Assembly (NCBI RefSeq): GCF_041765605.1
Contig: NZ_CP168900.1
Location: 326,001 to 390,000, forward strand
Direction of reading: 5' to 3'
DNA: 64,000 bases
Origin: Listeria monocytogenes
GTDB taxonomy: Bacteria > Bacillota > Bacilli > Lactobacillales > Listeriaceae
Shown here: in pieces, positions 45,786 through 56,300 of the stretch
How positions within the stretch are numbered: the first letter of the stretch is position 1
How the letters are laid out: each line of letters starts with the position of its first letter
Notes under the pieces: generated by a model
Seen by the model: only the letters and a program-made list of their open reading frames with translations
Databases searched by the model: none
Told to the model about the DNA's origin: nothing
Position numbers and translations under genes: made by a program

Positions 45786-48700
45786 ATTTTAAAGAAAATA
45801 TTTATTGCATTAATTGCGCTTGTAGTTATTATCAATACAGTTAGTTTTACGGCTGTTTCTGCAAGTACACCTACATGGTTAGAACAAACCATGAATAGTA
45901 ATGAACCGTTTATAAAAGAGATTGAAAAAGAAACTGGTAAGACGAGAGCGAATATTACACAGACAGATTTAGAAGCTATAACTGCCTTGCGAGTAACAGG
46001 GGCAAGTGATATTCCGACTAATATTGATATGTTAACTCATTTAACTACGTTAGAAGTTAAAAATGGGACATTATCTTCCGTATCTAACTCAGTGGGGAAT
46101 TTAAAGGAGTTAAAAATCTTAGTTCTGAATGATAATAATTTAAGCACCTTTCCAATGATTGCTTTCCAACTACCTAAGTTAGAAGAATTACAAGTTTCTG
46201 GGGGAACAATAGAAGAAATCCCTGCCACAATAACAAATATGGCGAGTCATTTGAAATTCTTAGGAATATTAAATAACCATTTAGTGAAGGTGCCAGACGC
46301 AATTTTCACTACGAACTGGACAAATGCTACTGGGGGAGACTTAGACTTAATGGCTGCAGGGAACCAGATTGTAACCAATATTCCTGCCAACTATATAAGC
46401 CAGTTTAATAATGGGGATAACCTATTAGAATTTTACGATAACAACTATCAAAAGCAAGACCAACTAACTACAACACCTGGATATACCATTGATGTACCTG
46501 TTGGAACTGATTTTAATCAATTAACACCAGACAAAACGAAACTCGCACTAACATCTGGACGAACTTTACTCGCACAACACGAATTCGAGTATTATGATGA
46601 TGGTTCAAGTTCACTAATCCACAATGGCGTGGCAGCAGCACCGGGTCAAGCGACCATTTTCATCAAAAGCAAGTTTTCCACGCAATCGAACAAATTTGCC
46701 AGAACACAAGTTACAGTAAACATCACCGCGCTAAACGGCGGACCTATTACCGTGAAACATGAAGATACAAAAGGGCAAGAACTTGCGCCACCTGTCATTT
46801 TAAATGGTAAAGACGGGGATCCTTATACAACGACACAAAAAACTTTCCCAGGCTACACTTTAGTTGCAACACCAGCCAATCAAAATGGTACATTCACCAT
46901 GAACCCGGCTACAGTCAACTATGTATACAGCGCAAATGATTATAAACTAACATCTACTTTCAAAGATGCCCAAGGTCAAGAACTAAAAGCGCCAGTTGTG
47001 GATACAAAAGATTACCATATCCAAGACAACTATACTACAACAGCAGCAACCATTCCGGGCTATTCTTTAGTTTCCACACCAGCTAATCAGAACGGAACTT
47101 TTGGAGCTGGGAATGTCACGGTTAATTATGTATACAAAAAAGACGATTACACACTTACTTCCACTTACAAAGATACGAATGGTCAAGAACTAAAAGCACC
47201 AGTGGTAGATGCGACAACGTATCATTATCAAGACACGTATACAACAACAGCCGCAGTTTTCCCAGGTTATACGTTAGTAGCAACGCCAACAAACGCTACT
47301 GGGACATTTGGTTCGTCAAACATCACTGTTAATTACGTATATCAAGCAAATGGCTATCAATTAACTTCTACATTTAAAGATCAACAAGGGAAGACAATCG
47401 CACCAGATGATGTCGATACTAAAACCTATCACGTGAACGATCCCTATACAACAACTGCCAAAACGATCCCGGGTTACACATTAGTAACAACACCTGCGAA
47501 TGACCAAGGTAATTTTGGAACAAGCGATATTACGGTTGATTACGTTTATAAAGCAGAAGATTATACATTAACTTCGACTTACAAAGATGCACAAGGTAAA
47601 GAATTAAAACAACCCGTTGTAGATAGTAAAAAATATCATATTCAAGACAACTATTCTACAAGTGCAGCAACCATTCCGGGTTATACGCTAGTAGCGACAC
47701 CTGCGAACGAAACAGGAACCTTCCATACAAGCGATGTTACGGTTAATTATGTGTATAAATTAACAGACTTAAAATTAACTTCGACATATAAAGATGCGCA
47801 AGGAACTGAGTTAAAACCACCCGTTGTAGATAGCAAAACGTATCATATTCAAGATAACTATGCTACAACTGCAGCTGTCATTCCTGGCTATACATTAGTC
47901 GCAACACCAGCGAACCAATCAGGCACTTTTGGTAGCACGGATATTCAAGTGAACTATGTGTACCAAGCAGTTGCTTATAAACTAACTTCGACGTATAAAG
48001 ATCAACAAGGGAATGATTTAGCTTTACCAAAAGTAGATTCGAAAACGTACCATATTCAGGATGGTTACACGACGAGTGATATTGCTATTCCAGGCTATAC
48101 ATTAGTCGCGGCTCCAACGAATCAAACAGGTACATTTGGCGCGAGTGATGTAACCGTGAATTATGTCTACAAAGCCAATGACTACACACTAACTTCAACA
48201 TATAAAGATGCACAAGGTAAGGAATTAAAAACGCCAGTCATAGACAGTCAAAAATATCACATTAACGACACTTATACTACGACAGGAGCTACTATTCCAG
48301 GTTACACATTAGTCGCAGCACCAGCGAATCAATCAGGTACATTTGGCGCGGCGAATGTAACAGTCAACTATGTATACAAAGCAGATGATTACACATTAAC
48401 TTCGACCTACAAAGATGCAAACGGCAAAGAATTAAAAGCGCCAGTTGTAGACAGCAAAACTTACCATACAAAAGATAACTATTCTACTAGCGCAGCAACC
48501 ATTCCTGGCTACACACTAGTGGCAGCACCAGCAAATCAAACAGGTACATTTAATACGAGCAATGTGACAGTCAATTATGTTTACAAGGCGAATGAATATA
48601 CCTTAACTTCCACTTTCAAAAATGTACAAGGAACAGAACTAAAACCAGCTGTCGTGAAAAAAGGATTTATTATTAAGGATGGCTATGCGACTAGTGGCGT

Positions 48701-49832
48701 AACAATTCCAGGCTATACATTAGTGGCAACACCATCGAACAAAAAAGGAACATTTGGTGCTAGTAATGTAACAGTTAATTATGTATATAAAGCGAATGGT
48801 TATGCATTAATCACAACATATAAAGACACACAAGGTAAAGACTTAAAACCACTAGCCATTGATACAAAAACATACAATATTAACGACCCGTACACTGCAA
48901 CAGCTCTAAACATCCCAGGTTATACATTAACAACTACACCAGCCAATGAAAAAGGTGTATTTGGCGCAAGTGATGAAACAGTTAATTACGTATATAAAGC
49001 AAATGATTATACGTTAACAACTACCTACAAAGACGCAAACGGCAAAGAACTACAAGCACCTAAAGTAGACGCGAAAACTTATCATATCCAAGACACATAC
49101 AAAACAACTGCAGCAGTCATTCCTGGATATACATTAGTCGCAACACCTAAGAATGACCAAGGTACTTTTGGAGCGAACAATGTAACCGTGAATTACGTGT
49201 ACCAAACAAATGATTACACGCTAACTTCGACATTTAAAGATGCTCAAGGAAACGAATTAAAAGCAGCAGAAATAGACGCACAAAAATACCATATTCATGA
49301 CACTTACACAACGAAAGCAGCCGTGATTCCGGGTTACACTTTAGAAAAAACACCAACGAACGAAACGGGTACTTTTAATGCGAGTGATATTCAAGTGAAT
49401 TATGTGTATAAAGCAAATGATTATCAACTTACTTCTACTTTTAAAGATCAACAAGGCAACGAAATAGCATTACCAACAGTTGATGCAAAAACTTATCACA
49501 TTCATGACGCGTATACAACGAAAGCTCGCTTGATTCCAGGGTATAGCCTAGTAGCTGCACCAACAAACCAAATAGGTGCTTTTGGAACAAGTGATGTAAC
49601 AGTCAATTATGTGTATAAAAAAGATGCTATTATCAAACCTATTACTCCAGCGAAACCAACTATTCTTACAATAAAAACACCTGCAAGCAAAGTAATTAAG
49701 ACTAAAGTAGTTAAGCAAACTCTTCCTAAAACAGGGGATGACGATGCTGGACTATTAAACCTACTAAGACTTATAGGACTCGTTTTAATTTTAGGCGTAT
49801 TTTTGGCAGTCGGAAGTAAAAAATTAAGATAA
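45786..49832 (+). CDS. LPXTG surface protein with leucine-rich region and 14 MucBP repeats, apparent ATT start
   Basis: A protein of 1348 aa if translation starts at ATT 45786. The signal peptide (LKKIFIALIALVVIINTVSFTAVSA) is followed by a leucine-rich domain (about 50-190), then 14 MucBP-type repeats of about 67 residues (core YTLTSTYKDAQGKELK ... IPGYTLVATPAN ... VNYVYK), and a sorting signal LPKTGDDD, membrane helix and positive tail. MucBP repeats bind mucin or glycans. The nearest ATG (45891) would delete the signal peptide; no ATG/GTG/TTG is in frame back to a stop at 45747, and AGGAGG lies nine bases before the ATT. Confidence 0.85.
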   Translation: MLKKIFIALIALVVIINTVSFTAVSASTPTWLEQTMNSNEPFIKEIEKETGKTRANITQTDLEAITALRVTGASDIPTNIDMLTHLTTLEVKNGTLSSVSNSVGNLKELKILVLNDNNLSTFPMIAFQLPKLEELQVSGGTIEEIPATITNMASHLKFLGILNNHLVKVPDAIFTTNWTNATGGDLDLMAAGNQIVTNIPANYISQFNNGDNLLEFYDNNYQKQDQLTTTPGYTIDVPVGTDFNQLTPDKTKLALTSGRTLLAQHEFEYYDDGSSSLIHNGVAAAPGQATIFIKSKFSTQSNKFARTQVTVNITALNGGPITVKHEDTKGQELAPPVILNGKDGDPYTTTQKTFPGYTLVATPANQNGTFTMNPATVNYVYSANDYKLTSTFKDAQGQELKAPVVDTKDYHIQDNYTTTAATIPGYSLVSTPANQNGTFGAGNVTVNYVYKKDDYTLTSTYKDTNGQELKAPVVDATTYHYQDTYTTTAAVFPGYTLVATPTNATGTFGSSNITVNYVYQANGYQLTSTFKDQQGKTIAPDDVDTKTYHVNDPYTTTAKTIPGYTLVTTPANDQGNFGTSDITVDYVYKAEDYTLTSTYKDAQGKELKQPVVDSKKYHIQDNYSTSAATIPGYTLVATPANETGTFHTSDVTVNYVYKLTDLKLTSTYKDAQGTELKPPVVDSKTYHIQDNYATTAAVIPGYTLVATPANQSGTFGSTDIQVNYVYQAVAYKLTSTYKDQQGNDLALPKVDSKTYHIQDGYTTSDIAIPGYTLVAAPTNQTGTFGASDVTVNYVYKANDYTLTSTYKDAQGKELKTPVIDSQKYHINDTYTTTGATIPGYTLVAAPANQSGTFGAANVTVNYVYKADDYTLTSTYKDANGKELKAPVVDSKTYHTKDNYSTSAATIPGYTLVAAPANQTGTFNTSNVTVNYVYKANEYTLTSTFKNVQGTELKPAVVKKGFIIKDGYATSGVTIPGYTLVATPSNKKGTFGASNVTVNYVYKANGYALITTYKDTQGKDLKPLAIDTKTYNINDPYTATALNIPGYTLTTTPANEKGVFGASDETVNYVYKANDYTLTTTYKDANGKELQAPKVDAKTYHIQDTYKTTAAVIPGYTLVATPKNDQGTFGANNVTVNYVYQTNDYTLTSTFKDAQGNELKAAEIDAQKYHIHDTYTTKAAVIPGYTLEKTPTNETGTFNASDIQVNYVYKANDYQLTSTFKDQQGNEIALPTVDAKTYHIHDAYTTKARLIPGYSLVAAPTNQIGAFGTSDVTVNYVYKKDAIIKPITPAKPTILTIKTPASKVIKTKVVKQTLPKTGDDDAGLLNLLRLIGLVLILGVFLAVGSKKLR
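46743..49617 (+). repeat. MucBP repeat region inside the adhesin gene
   Basis: Fourteen tandem units of about 200-205 bp each, diverged at DNA level but uniform in protein (GYTLVATPAN and VNYVYKAN in most). The first unit is different (ITVKHEDTKGQELAPPV). It is a candidate for size variation between strains. Confidence 0.85.
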
Positions 49833-49844
49833 GCATAACGTAGA

Positions 49845-49882
49845 TTAAAACACCGCCGCAGATTGTTGTGGTGGTGTTTTAA
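49845..49882 (+). terminator. Terminator of the MucBP adhesin gene
   Basis: TTAAAACACCGCCGCA (49845-49860) pairs with TGTGGTGGTGTTTTAA (49867-49882). Confidence 0.85.
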
Positions 49883-49899
49883 CTAATATATCCGACATT
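49882..49899 (+). promoter_or_regulatory. Candidate Rgg-type operator, copy 4
   Basis: ACTAATATATCCGACATT resembles copy 3 (ATATATnCGACATTAGAAA shared). It directly follows the adhesin terminator, in front of the next gene. Confidence 0.35.
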
Positions 49900-49969
49900 A
49901 GAAATACCCATTTTGGAAAAGATGTATGATTTTTATTGTAAAGAATTTTACAAAGGAAGAGGCGATTCT

Positions 49970-50650
49970 TTGTTAGAGAAAAAGTATCAAATCCATTTAC
50001 AAAATCATTATGATGCAACGAGTAGGCAAGTGCAAAAGAAAGAAATAAAAGTCTTAAAAAAACGCAAAAATTTATTAATTGGGGAAGTTTTCCCATATCA
50101 AATTTGTTTAGAAAGCACGATGGAATATTCAAGATTTATGTTATGGTTTGAAAAAGAAGTCCAAAAAATCGTGAAAGAACTTTGGAATCAACATTTTATT
50201 ATCAAGCTAACATTATCACAATTACATTTCCGCGAAACCATTCTTTTTTTAGAGCATTTAAAAGATTTTAGTAAACGGATAACGATTGAATTTATCGGTG
50301 AAGACACACCAGAAATAAAAAAACATTTTTCCGTCCAAGAGCAAGAAGCGTTTTTTATAGGGAAACTAAGAATGCTAAAAAAATGGAAATTCATTATTTC
50401 TAAACATATCGAAGGCTGCTCAGTGGAACAAACCCTTGCTTTTACCCCGTGTCTACATGAAATAAAATACACGATGAGCCAGCAAGCACGAATGGAAGAA
50501 AATATTATCGATTTGCACATGTTCATCGATTTTTGGGAATACTGGGCAACACATAAAAAATTGAAATTCGTAGTCGAAGTGAAAGAAGCGGATTTTATTA
50601 CGAAGTCTTTGATGCATAAAAAGGTCCACGTACAGTTTGAGAATGCGTAG
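49970..50650 (+). CDS. Hypothetical protein, possible degenerate EAL-domain protein
   Basis: A soluble protein of about 226 aa. Several short stretches line up in order with an EAL phosphodiesterase fold: FPYQICLEST (like YQPIV), IIKLTLSQLHF (like the N-L-S segment), ITIEFIGED (like LEITE), LHEIKYTM (like IKID) and FVVEVKEADF (like AEGVE). Most metal and catalytic residues look absent, so it could be an inactive EAL-like protein. This is a weak pattern match. TTG at 49970, seven bases after GGAAGAGG, is the best start; TTG 49913 and ATG 49922 lack a good site. Confidence 0.5.
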   Translation: MLEKKYQIHLQNHYDATSRQVQKKEIKVLKKRKNLLIGEVFPYQICLESTMEYSRFMLWFEKEVQKIVKELWNQHFIIKLTLSQLHFRETILFLEHLKDFSKRITIEFIGEDTPEIKKHFSVQEQEAFFIGKLRMLKKWKFIISKHIEGCSVEQTLAFTPCLHEIKYTMSQQARMEENIIDLHMFIDFWEYWATHKKLKFVVEVKEADFITKSLMHKKVHVQFENA

Positions 50651-50693
50651 CGGATGAAGTGGACCCGAGAGTTTACTATTAATTAATAATGTT

Positions 50694-50737
50694 AAGCTGT
50701 AGAAAAAGGGAGAAATCTTTTTTACTACAGCTTTTTG
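50694..50737 (+). terminator. Terminator after the EAL-like gene
   Basis: AAGCTGTAG (50694-50702) pairs with CTACAGCTT (50725-50733), with an inner A/T stem, followed by TTT. Confidence 0.75.
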
Positions 50738-50795
50738 ATTGTACATTTTTTTGCCAATAAGTAATCTACGTTATCAACCTGAAAAGTAGATATAG

Positions 50796-50825
50796 AAAAA
50801 ACCTTATCGCGAATGATAAGGTTTT
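50796..50825 (-). terminator. Terminator of the minus-strand internalin-like gene
   Basis: AAAAACCTTATC (50796-50807) and GATAAGGTTTTT (50814-50825) form a perfect 12-bp stem ten bases beyond the stop. Confidence 0.88.
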
Positions 50826-50834
50826 TAATCACTA

Positions 50835-52736
50835 TTAGACTGTTTTTTTCTTTCGTTTGATGAAAAATAGAATACCGAAGCTTAAACAAACAATTCCAGC
50901 TAATGACAAACTTAAGCTAGTAATATCACCTGTTTTTGGTAACTGTTTTTCGACTACTTTCACAGGTTGTTTGTCCGTACTTTTTCCACTGTTAACATCT
51001 GTACCATCTTTATCGTTTCCCGGACTTTGTTCGTTGTTAACATCTGTATCATCTTTATCTTTTGGTGGAGTAGGAGCGACAGGATTATCTGTACTTGGTT
51101 CTGCTGTCACATATACAATGACGTCTTTCGTAACATCTGATCCTGCAACGCTTAGTGTTACAACGTACTTACCAGGTGTTTGGAAGTCTACTGCGTCTGC
51201 GAAATTGCTAGTGATGGTTTCTGTTGCTGGAGTTACGCTTGCATGAATATCGGCAAGGAAGGCTGCTTCTGTTTTTGTAGTGCCTTCTTTGTAACTGATC
51301 TCGTCATCACTAGAAATGCTGATAGTTTCTTTGCCAGTATATGGCACAGTAACTCTTCCGGAAAATCTACCATAATCTTCATTTTCAAATGTGTAACTTA
51401 CTTCACCGTTATCCGGTAAATTTTCCCACGTAATCGTTCTAGTAGCTGCATCATAAATTCCGCCGTTATCTGGTTTGATGATGGAAACAATATTACCATC
51501 CTTATCTAACAGATCTGTCGGAACAGCGTATACAAGTGTATTATTTTGTGTGGTTTGGGTTGGACTTACTAATGTTTGATCCATTGCTTGGTAATCATCA
51601 TAATCGTCAGTAAAATAATCTGGTAAAAAACTAATATCTTTTAACTGGTTATTATTACATCTTACTTTCCCTATCGTATCTCCAACCGCTAGACTCGTTA
51701 GTTGATTATTATTACAAAATAAAATTAATAAATTTACGTTTTTACTAACATCTAAATCTGTAAGCTGATTGTCATCGCAATATAAAAACTCTAAAGCTAG
51801 ATTTTGGGTAGTATCTAAATTCGTTAGTTGATTATTTTCACAAGATAACTCTATTAAAGCTAGATTTTGATCAATATCTATCTTCTTCAACTTATTGTTA
51901 TCACAAGTCAAGTATGCTAGAGATTGATTTTGGCTAACGTCTAAGTTGGTTAACTGGTTATCAGAACAAATCAAAGTGCTTAAATTCGGATTTTGGCTAA
52001 TATCTAAATCTGTAAGCTGATTTTTAGTACAACCAAGATTTGTTAAAGCTGGATTTTTACTAACATCTAAATTGGTTAACTGATTGACATCGCAAGCCAA
52101 ATAACGTAAAGCGGAGTTTTTACTAACATCTAGCTTTGTTAACTGATTTCTAGGGCAATACAAATACTCTAAAGCTGTATTTTGGCTAACATCTAGTTGT
52201 GTTAACTCATTGTTTTCACAAGTCAATTCTTCTAGAGCAAGGTTTTTACTAACATCTAAATTCGCTAACGGGTTGTTAGAGCAAGCCAAGTCTTTTAGAT
52301 TTAGATTTTTACTGACATCTATACTTTTTAGTTGATTATCCTCAAGATAAAGTATCTCTAATCCAGTCAAATATTCGATTCCAGTGCTATCTTCTATATC
52401 TTGGCTCCGTGCATCTAGTTTAGTTATTTTAGCTAATTCCTCGACAGTTACAGATTCATCCGCGTTTTTGTTCATTGTTTCTGCTACCTCTTTAGCTAAA
52501 TTATCATCTGGAAAGTAGTCATTATAAGTTTTGGTTCCTGCTTGGACAAGTTGGTTTTTCAGGTTGTTATTCGGTGTTTTTTCTTTCGGTGTTTCTTTTA
52601 ATTCTGTTTTTAGTAATTGATTTTCGGTTTTCATTTCATTTGCGGTTGTGCTCTCTGCTTTTACCATTGGTATCGGTAGGCTGCTTGTAACGGTGGCACT
52701 TAATGCAATTATTGTGAAAAATTTGGACAGTTTCAT
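50835..52736 (-). CDS. Internalin-like LPXTG leucine-rich repeat protein
   Basis: A 633-aa surface protein. The signal peptide (FFTIIALSATVTSSLPIPMVKAES) is followed by a charged region with NDYFPDDNLAKEVAETM, the cap typical of internalin-like proteins. About twelve 21-residue leucine-rich repeats follow (LDVSKNLALEELTCENNELTQ style, roughly 125-375), then an Ig-like bacterial domain (about 465-545), a short charged repeat spacer and the sorting signal LPKTGDITS with membrane helix. Sortase A would attach it to the wall. The ribosome site AAGGAGC precedes the ATG. It is transcribed opposite to its neighbours. Confidence 0.9.
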   Translation of the reverse strand: MKLSKFFTIIALSATVTSSLPIPMVKAESTTANEMKTENQLLKTELKETPKEKTPNNNLKNQLVQAGTKTYNDYFPDDNLAKEVAETMNKNADESVTVEELAKITKLDARSQDIEDSTGIEYLTGLEILYLEDNQLKSIDVSKNLNLKDLACSNNPLANLDVSKNLALEELTCENNELTQLDVSQNTALEYLYCPRNQLTKLDVSKNSALRYLACDVNQLTNLDVSKNPALTNLGCTKNQLTDLDISQNPNLSTLICSDNQLTNLDVSQNQSLAYLTCDNNKLKKIDIDQNLALIELSCENNQLTNLDTTQNLALEFLYCDDNQLTDLDVSKNVNLLILFCNNNQLTSLAVGDTIGKVRCNNNQLKDISFLPDYFTDDYDDYQAMDQTLVSPTQTTQNNTLVYAVPTDLLDKDGNIVSIIKPDNGGIYDAATRTITWENLPDNGEVSYTFENEDYGRFSGRVTVPYTGKETISISSDDEISYKEGTTKTEAAFLADIHASVTPATETITSNFADAVDFQTPGKYVVTLSVAGSDVTKDVIVYVTAEPSTDNPVAPTPPKDKDDTDVNNEQSPGNDKDGTDVNSGKSTDKQPVKVVEKQLPKTGDITSLSLSLAGIVCLSFGILFFIKRKKKTV

Positions 52737-53302
52737 AGTTAGTTGCTCCTTCAGTTGCTGTTGTTTTAGTATATTCAGCAGTGTTCAAACAAAGTATATA
52801 TTAGCATGTGAAGATGAGATTTTATATAGAAACTACCAGAAGATACAAAATATCGGCTATTTTGTGTCGAAAATGTTACGAGTTGCGGTCGATTATAATA
52901 TTGGAACAATACTTAAGATATTACATTCCCTAATAATGGCTACTACGCCTTTGTTTCAGCTATTTTCATTTTGAAAACTATTCTGTGAATTTGCCTTTTT
53001 ATAGTATAAATTTACCGAAGATAGATAAAAATCCCTTCTGTTCCTATATGAATAAGTAATAATAATAGTAAAAATTCGTTGTGAGTTTGATATATTATAT
53101 GTAAAGAAACTCCATCTCCTCATAAGTTTACGCGAGTTTTAGGGCTTTAACGAATTAGACAGAAATAGACTAATTGTTACGTGTGGAGGAGTTTATGGGA
53201 TATATACTTAAATTATACTTTTCAATGAGATAGTAGGTATTTTTAACTTGCTCATTCGTTCTGTTATTACTAGAGATACTAACAACGAGAAGGAGATAGA
53301 TT
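52737..53302. other. Divergent promoter region between two internalin-like genes
   Basis: AT-rich, without a gene over 40 codons. A mini-frame of 12 codons (ATG at 53195, stop at 53231-53233) follows GGAGGAG, and AAACTCC at 53107-53113 could pair with that GGAGTTT. No clear PrfA box or sigma-B promoter was found. Confidence 0.5.
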
Positions 53303-56300
53303 ATGAAAAGCAAAACAAAACAGATTATTATTATTGGAGTGGTTCTTTTTCAATCACTCTTCGCATACCCGTTAATCACCATGGCGGAAGAAAATGAATC
53401 GAAATCAGTAAATACAGAAACCACGTTAGAGCCTAAAGTAGCTCTCGAAGAAAAAACGCCTCAGAAACCTAGCCTTACCAATAATCTGAAGCAAGAAAAA
53501 ACTGTCCTTCAAGCAGGCGAAACATATGAAACTGTTTTTCCTGATGCAGCTTTAGCTACTGTAATTGCAAAAGCAGCAACTGGTTCAGAGGATATCACAC
53601 AAGAAGTATCGCAAACAGACTTGAATAAAATCACTTCGCTAACTGGTACATCTAAAGGGATAGTTGATTTAACAGGAATAGATTTACTTTCAAAATTAAC
53701 CTCTTTAAGTATAAGCGGGAACCAAATCACTGATATTTCTGCACTCAATGGTCTCGTGAATTTGTCCAATCTAAATGTATCTAATAATAAAATAACAAGT
53801 TTCAACCTAAACGCGAATAGCAATTTACCTATGTTGAGCACTGTTAATATTCGTAGTAATAACTTAAAAAATATAAATGTTCAAGACCAACCTAAATTAC
53901 GCACTATTGAGTGTGACACTGGTAGTAGTTCAGAGTTGACAGAAGTTACGCTAAAAAATCTTCCAATTTTGATTGCTGTAGGTACTGGCTCTAGTGCTTA
54001 TCAAAATGATATTGTTTTTTCGAGTACACCAGGATTAAGTAAGGTGATTCTAGAAAATTTACCATCAACCAGCTCTGAGGTAAAGTTAGATCATTGCGCG
54101 ATAGAAGAGTTAGTAATTAATAACCTGCCAAAAGTATCAGTGGTAATTATAAGTTACAACAAAATTACTACACTAGAAGGACTTGAAAATTTATCCGCAG
54201 TAAACACTTTATACGTATCTGAGAATTTAGTGACTGAAATAGAAAGCATGCATGCTTTCCCTAAATTACAGAAGTTAGAGCTAGGATGGAATGCACTTAC
54301 TAATGTGGTAATGGATCAAGTAACAGCGGAAAAATTCCCGTTATTAAGAACAATGAATGTTAGTGGTAATAATTTAATTAAGGTAAATATTCAAGACCAG
54401 CCCAAATTATGGACCTTTGAGTGCGACACAGGTAGTAGTTCAGAGTTGACAGAGGTTACGTTAAAAAATCTTCCAACTTTAATAGCTGCAGGTAATGGCT
54501 CTAGCGCTTATCAAGATGATATTGTTTTTTCGAGTACACCAGGATTAAGTAAGGTGATTTTAGAAAATTTACCATCAACCAGCTCTGAGGTAAAGTTAGA
54601 TCATTGCGCGATAGAAGAGTTAGTAATTAATAACCTGCCAAAAGTATCAGTGGTAATTATAAGTTACAACAAAATTACTACACTAGAAGGACTTGAAAAT
54701 TTATCCGCAGTAAACACTTTATACGTATCTGAGAATTTAGTGACTGAAATAGAAAGCATGCATGCTTTCCCTAAATTACAGAAGTTAGAGCTAGGATGGA
54801 ATGCACTTACTAATGTGGTAATGGATCAAGTAACAGCGGAAAAATTCCCGTTATTAAGAACAATGAATGTTAGTGGTAATAATTTAATTAAGGTAAATAT
54901 TCAAGACCAGCCCAAATTATGGACCTTTGAGTGCGACACAGGTAGTAGTTCAGAGTTGACAGAGGTTACGTTAAAAAATCTTCCAACTTTAATAGCTGCA
55001 GGTAATGGCTCTAGCGCTTATCAAGATGATATTGTTTTTTCGAGTACACCAGGATTAAGTAAGGTGATTTTAGAAAATTTACCATCAACCAGCTCTGAGG
55101 TAAAGTTAGATCATTGCGCGATAGAAGAGTTAGTAATTAATAACCTGCCAAAAGTATCAGTGGTAATTATAAGTTACAACAAAATTACTACACTAGAAGG
55201 ACTTGAAAATTTATCCGCAGTAAACACTTTATACGTATCTGAGAATTTAGTGACTGAAATAGAAAGCATGCATGCTTTCCCTAAATTACAGAAGTTAGAG
55301 CTAGGATGGAATGCACTTACTAATGTGGTAATGGATCAAGTAACAGCGGAAAAATTCCCGTTATTAAGAACAATGAATGTTAGTGGTAATAATTTAATTA
55401 AGGTAAATATTCAAGACCAGCCCAAATTATGGACCTTTGAGTGCGACACAGGTAGTAGTTCAGAGTTGACAGAGGTTACGTTAAAAAATCTTCCAACTTT
55501 AATAGCTGCAGGTAATGGCTCTAGCGCTTATCAAGATGATATTGTTTTTTCGAGTACACCAGGATTAAGTAAGGTGATTTTAGAAAATTTACCATCAACC
55601 AGCTCTGAGGTAAAGTTAGATCATTGCGCGATAGAAGAGTTAGTAATTAATAACCTGCCAAAAGTATCAGTGGTAATTATAAGTTACAACAAAATTACTA
55701 CACTAGAAGGACTTGAAAATTTATCCGCAGTAAACACTTTATACGTATCTGAGAATTTAGTGACTGAAATAGAAAGCATGCATGCTTTCCCTAAATTACA
55801 GAAGTTAGAGCTAGGATGGAATGCACTTACTAATGTGGTAATGGATCAAGTAACAGCGGAAAAATTCCCGTTATTAAGAACAATGAATGTTCGTGGTAAT
55901 AATTTAATTAAGATAAATATTCAAGACCAGCCCAAATTATGGACCTTTGAGTGTGACACGGGTAATAGTTCAGAGTTGACAGAAGTTACGCTAAAAAATC
56001 TTCCAACTTTAATAGCTGCAAGCAGTGGTAGTAATGATATTGCTTTTTCACGTACACCAGGATTAAGTAAGGTAATTTTAGAAAATTTACCATCAACCAA
56101 CTCTGAGGTAAATTTAGATCATTGCGCGATAGAAGAGTTAGTAATTAATAACCTGCCAAAAGTATCAATGGTAGATATAAGTTACAACAAAATTACTACA
56201 CTAGAAGGACTTGAAAATTTATCTGCAGTAAACACTTTATACGTATCTGAGAATTTAGTGACTGAAATAGAAAGTATGCATGCTTTCCCTAAATTACAGA

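Noticed and set aside
52648-52974. 108-codon frame upstream of the minus-strand internalin-like gene
   Set aside because: It overlaps the signal peptide region of that gene in antisense, has low-complexity composition and no ribosome site.
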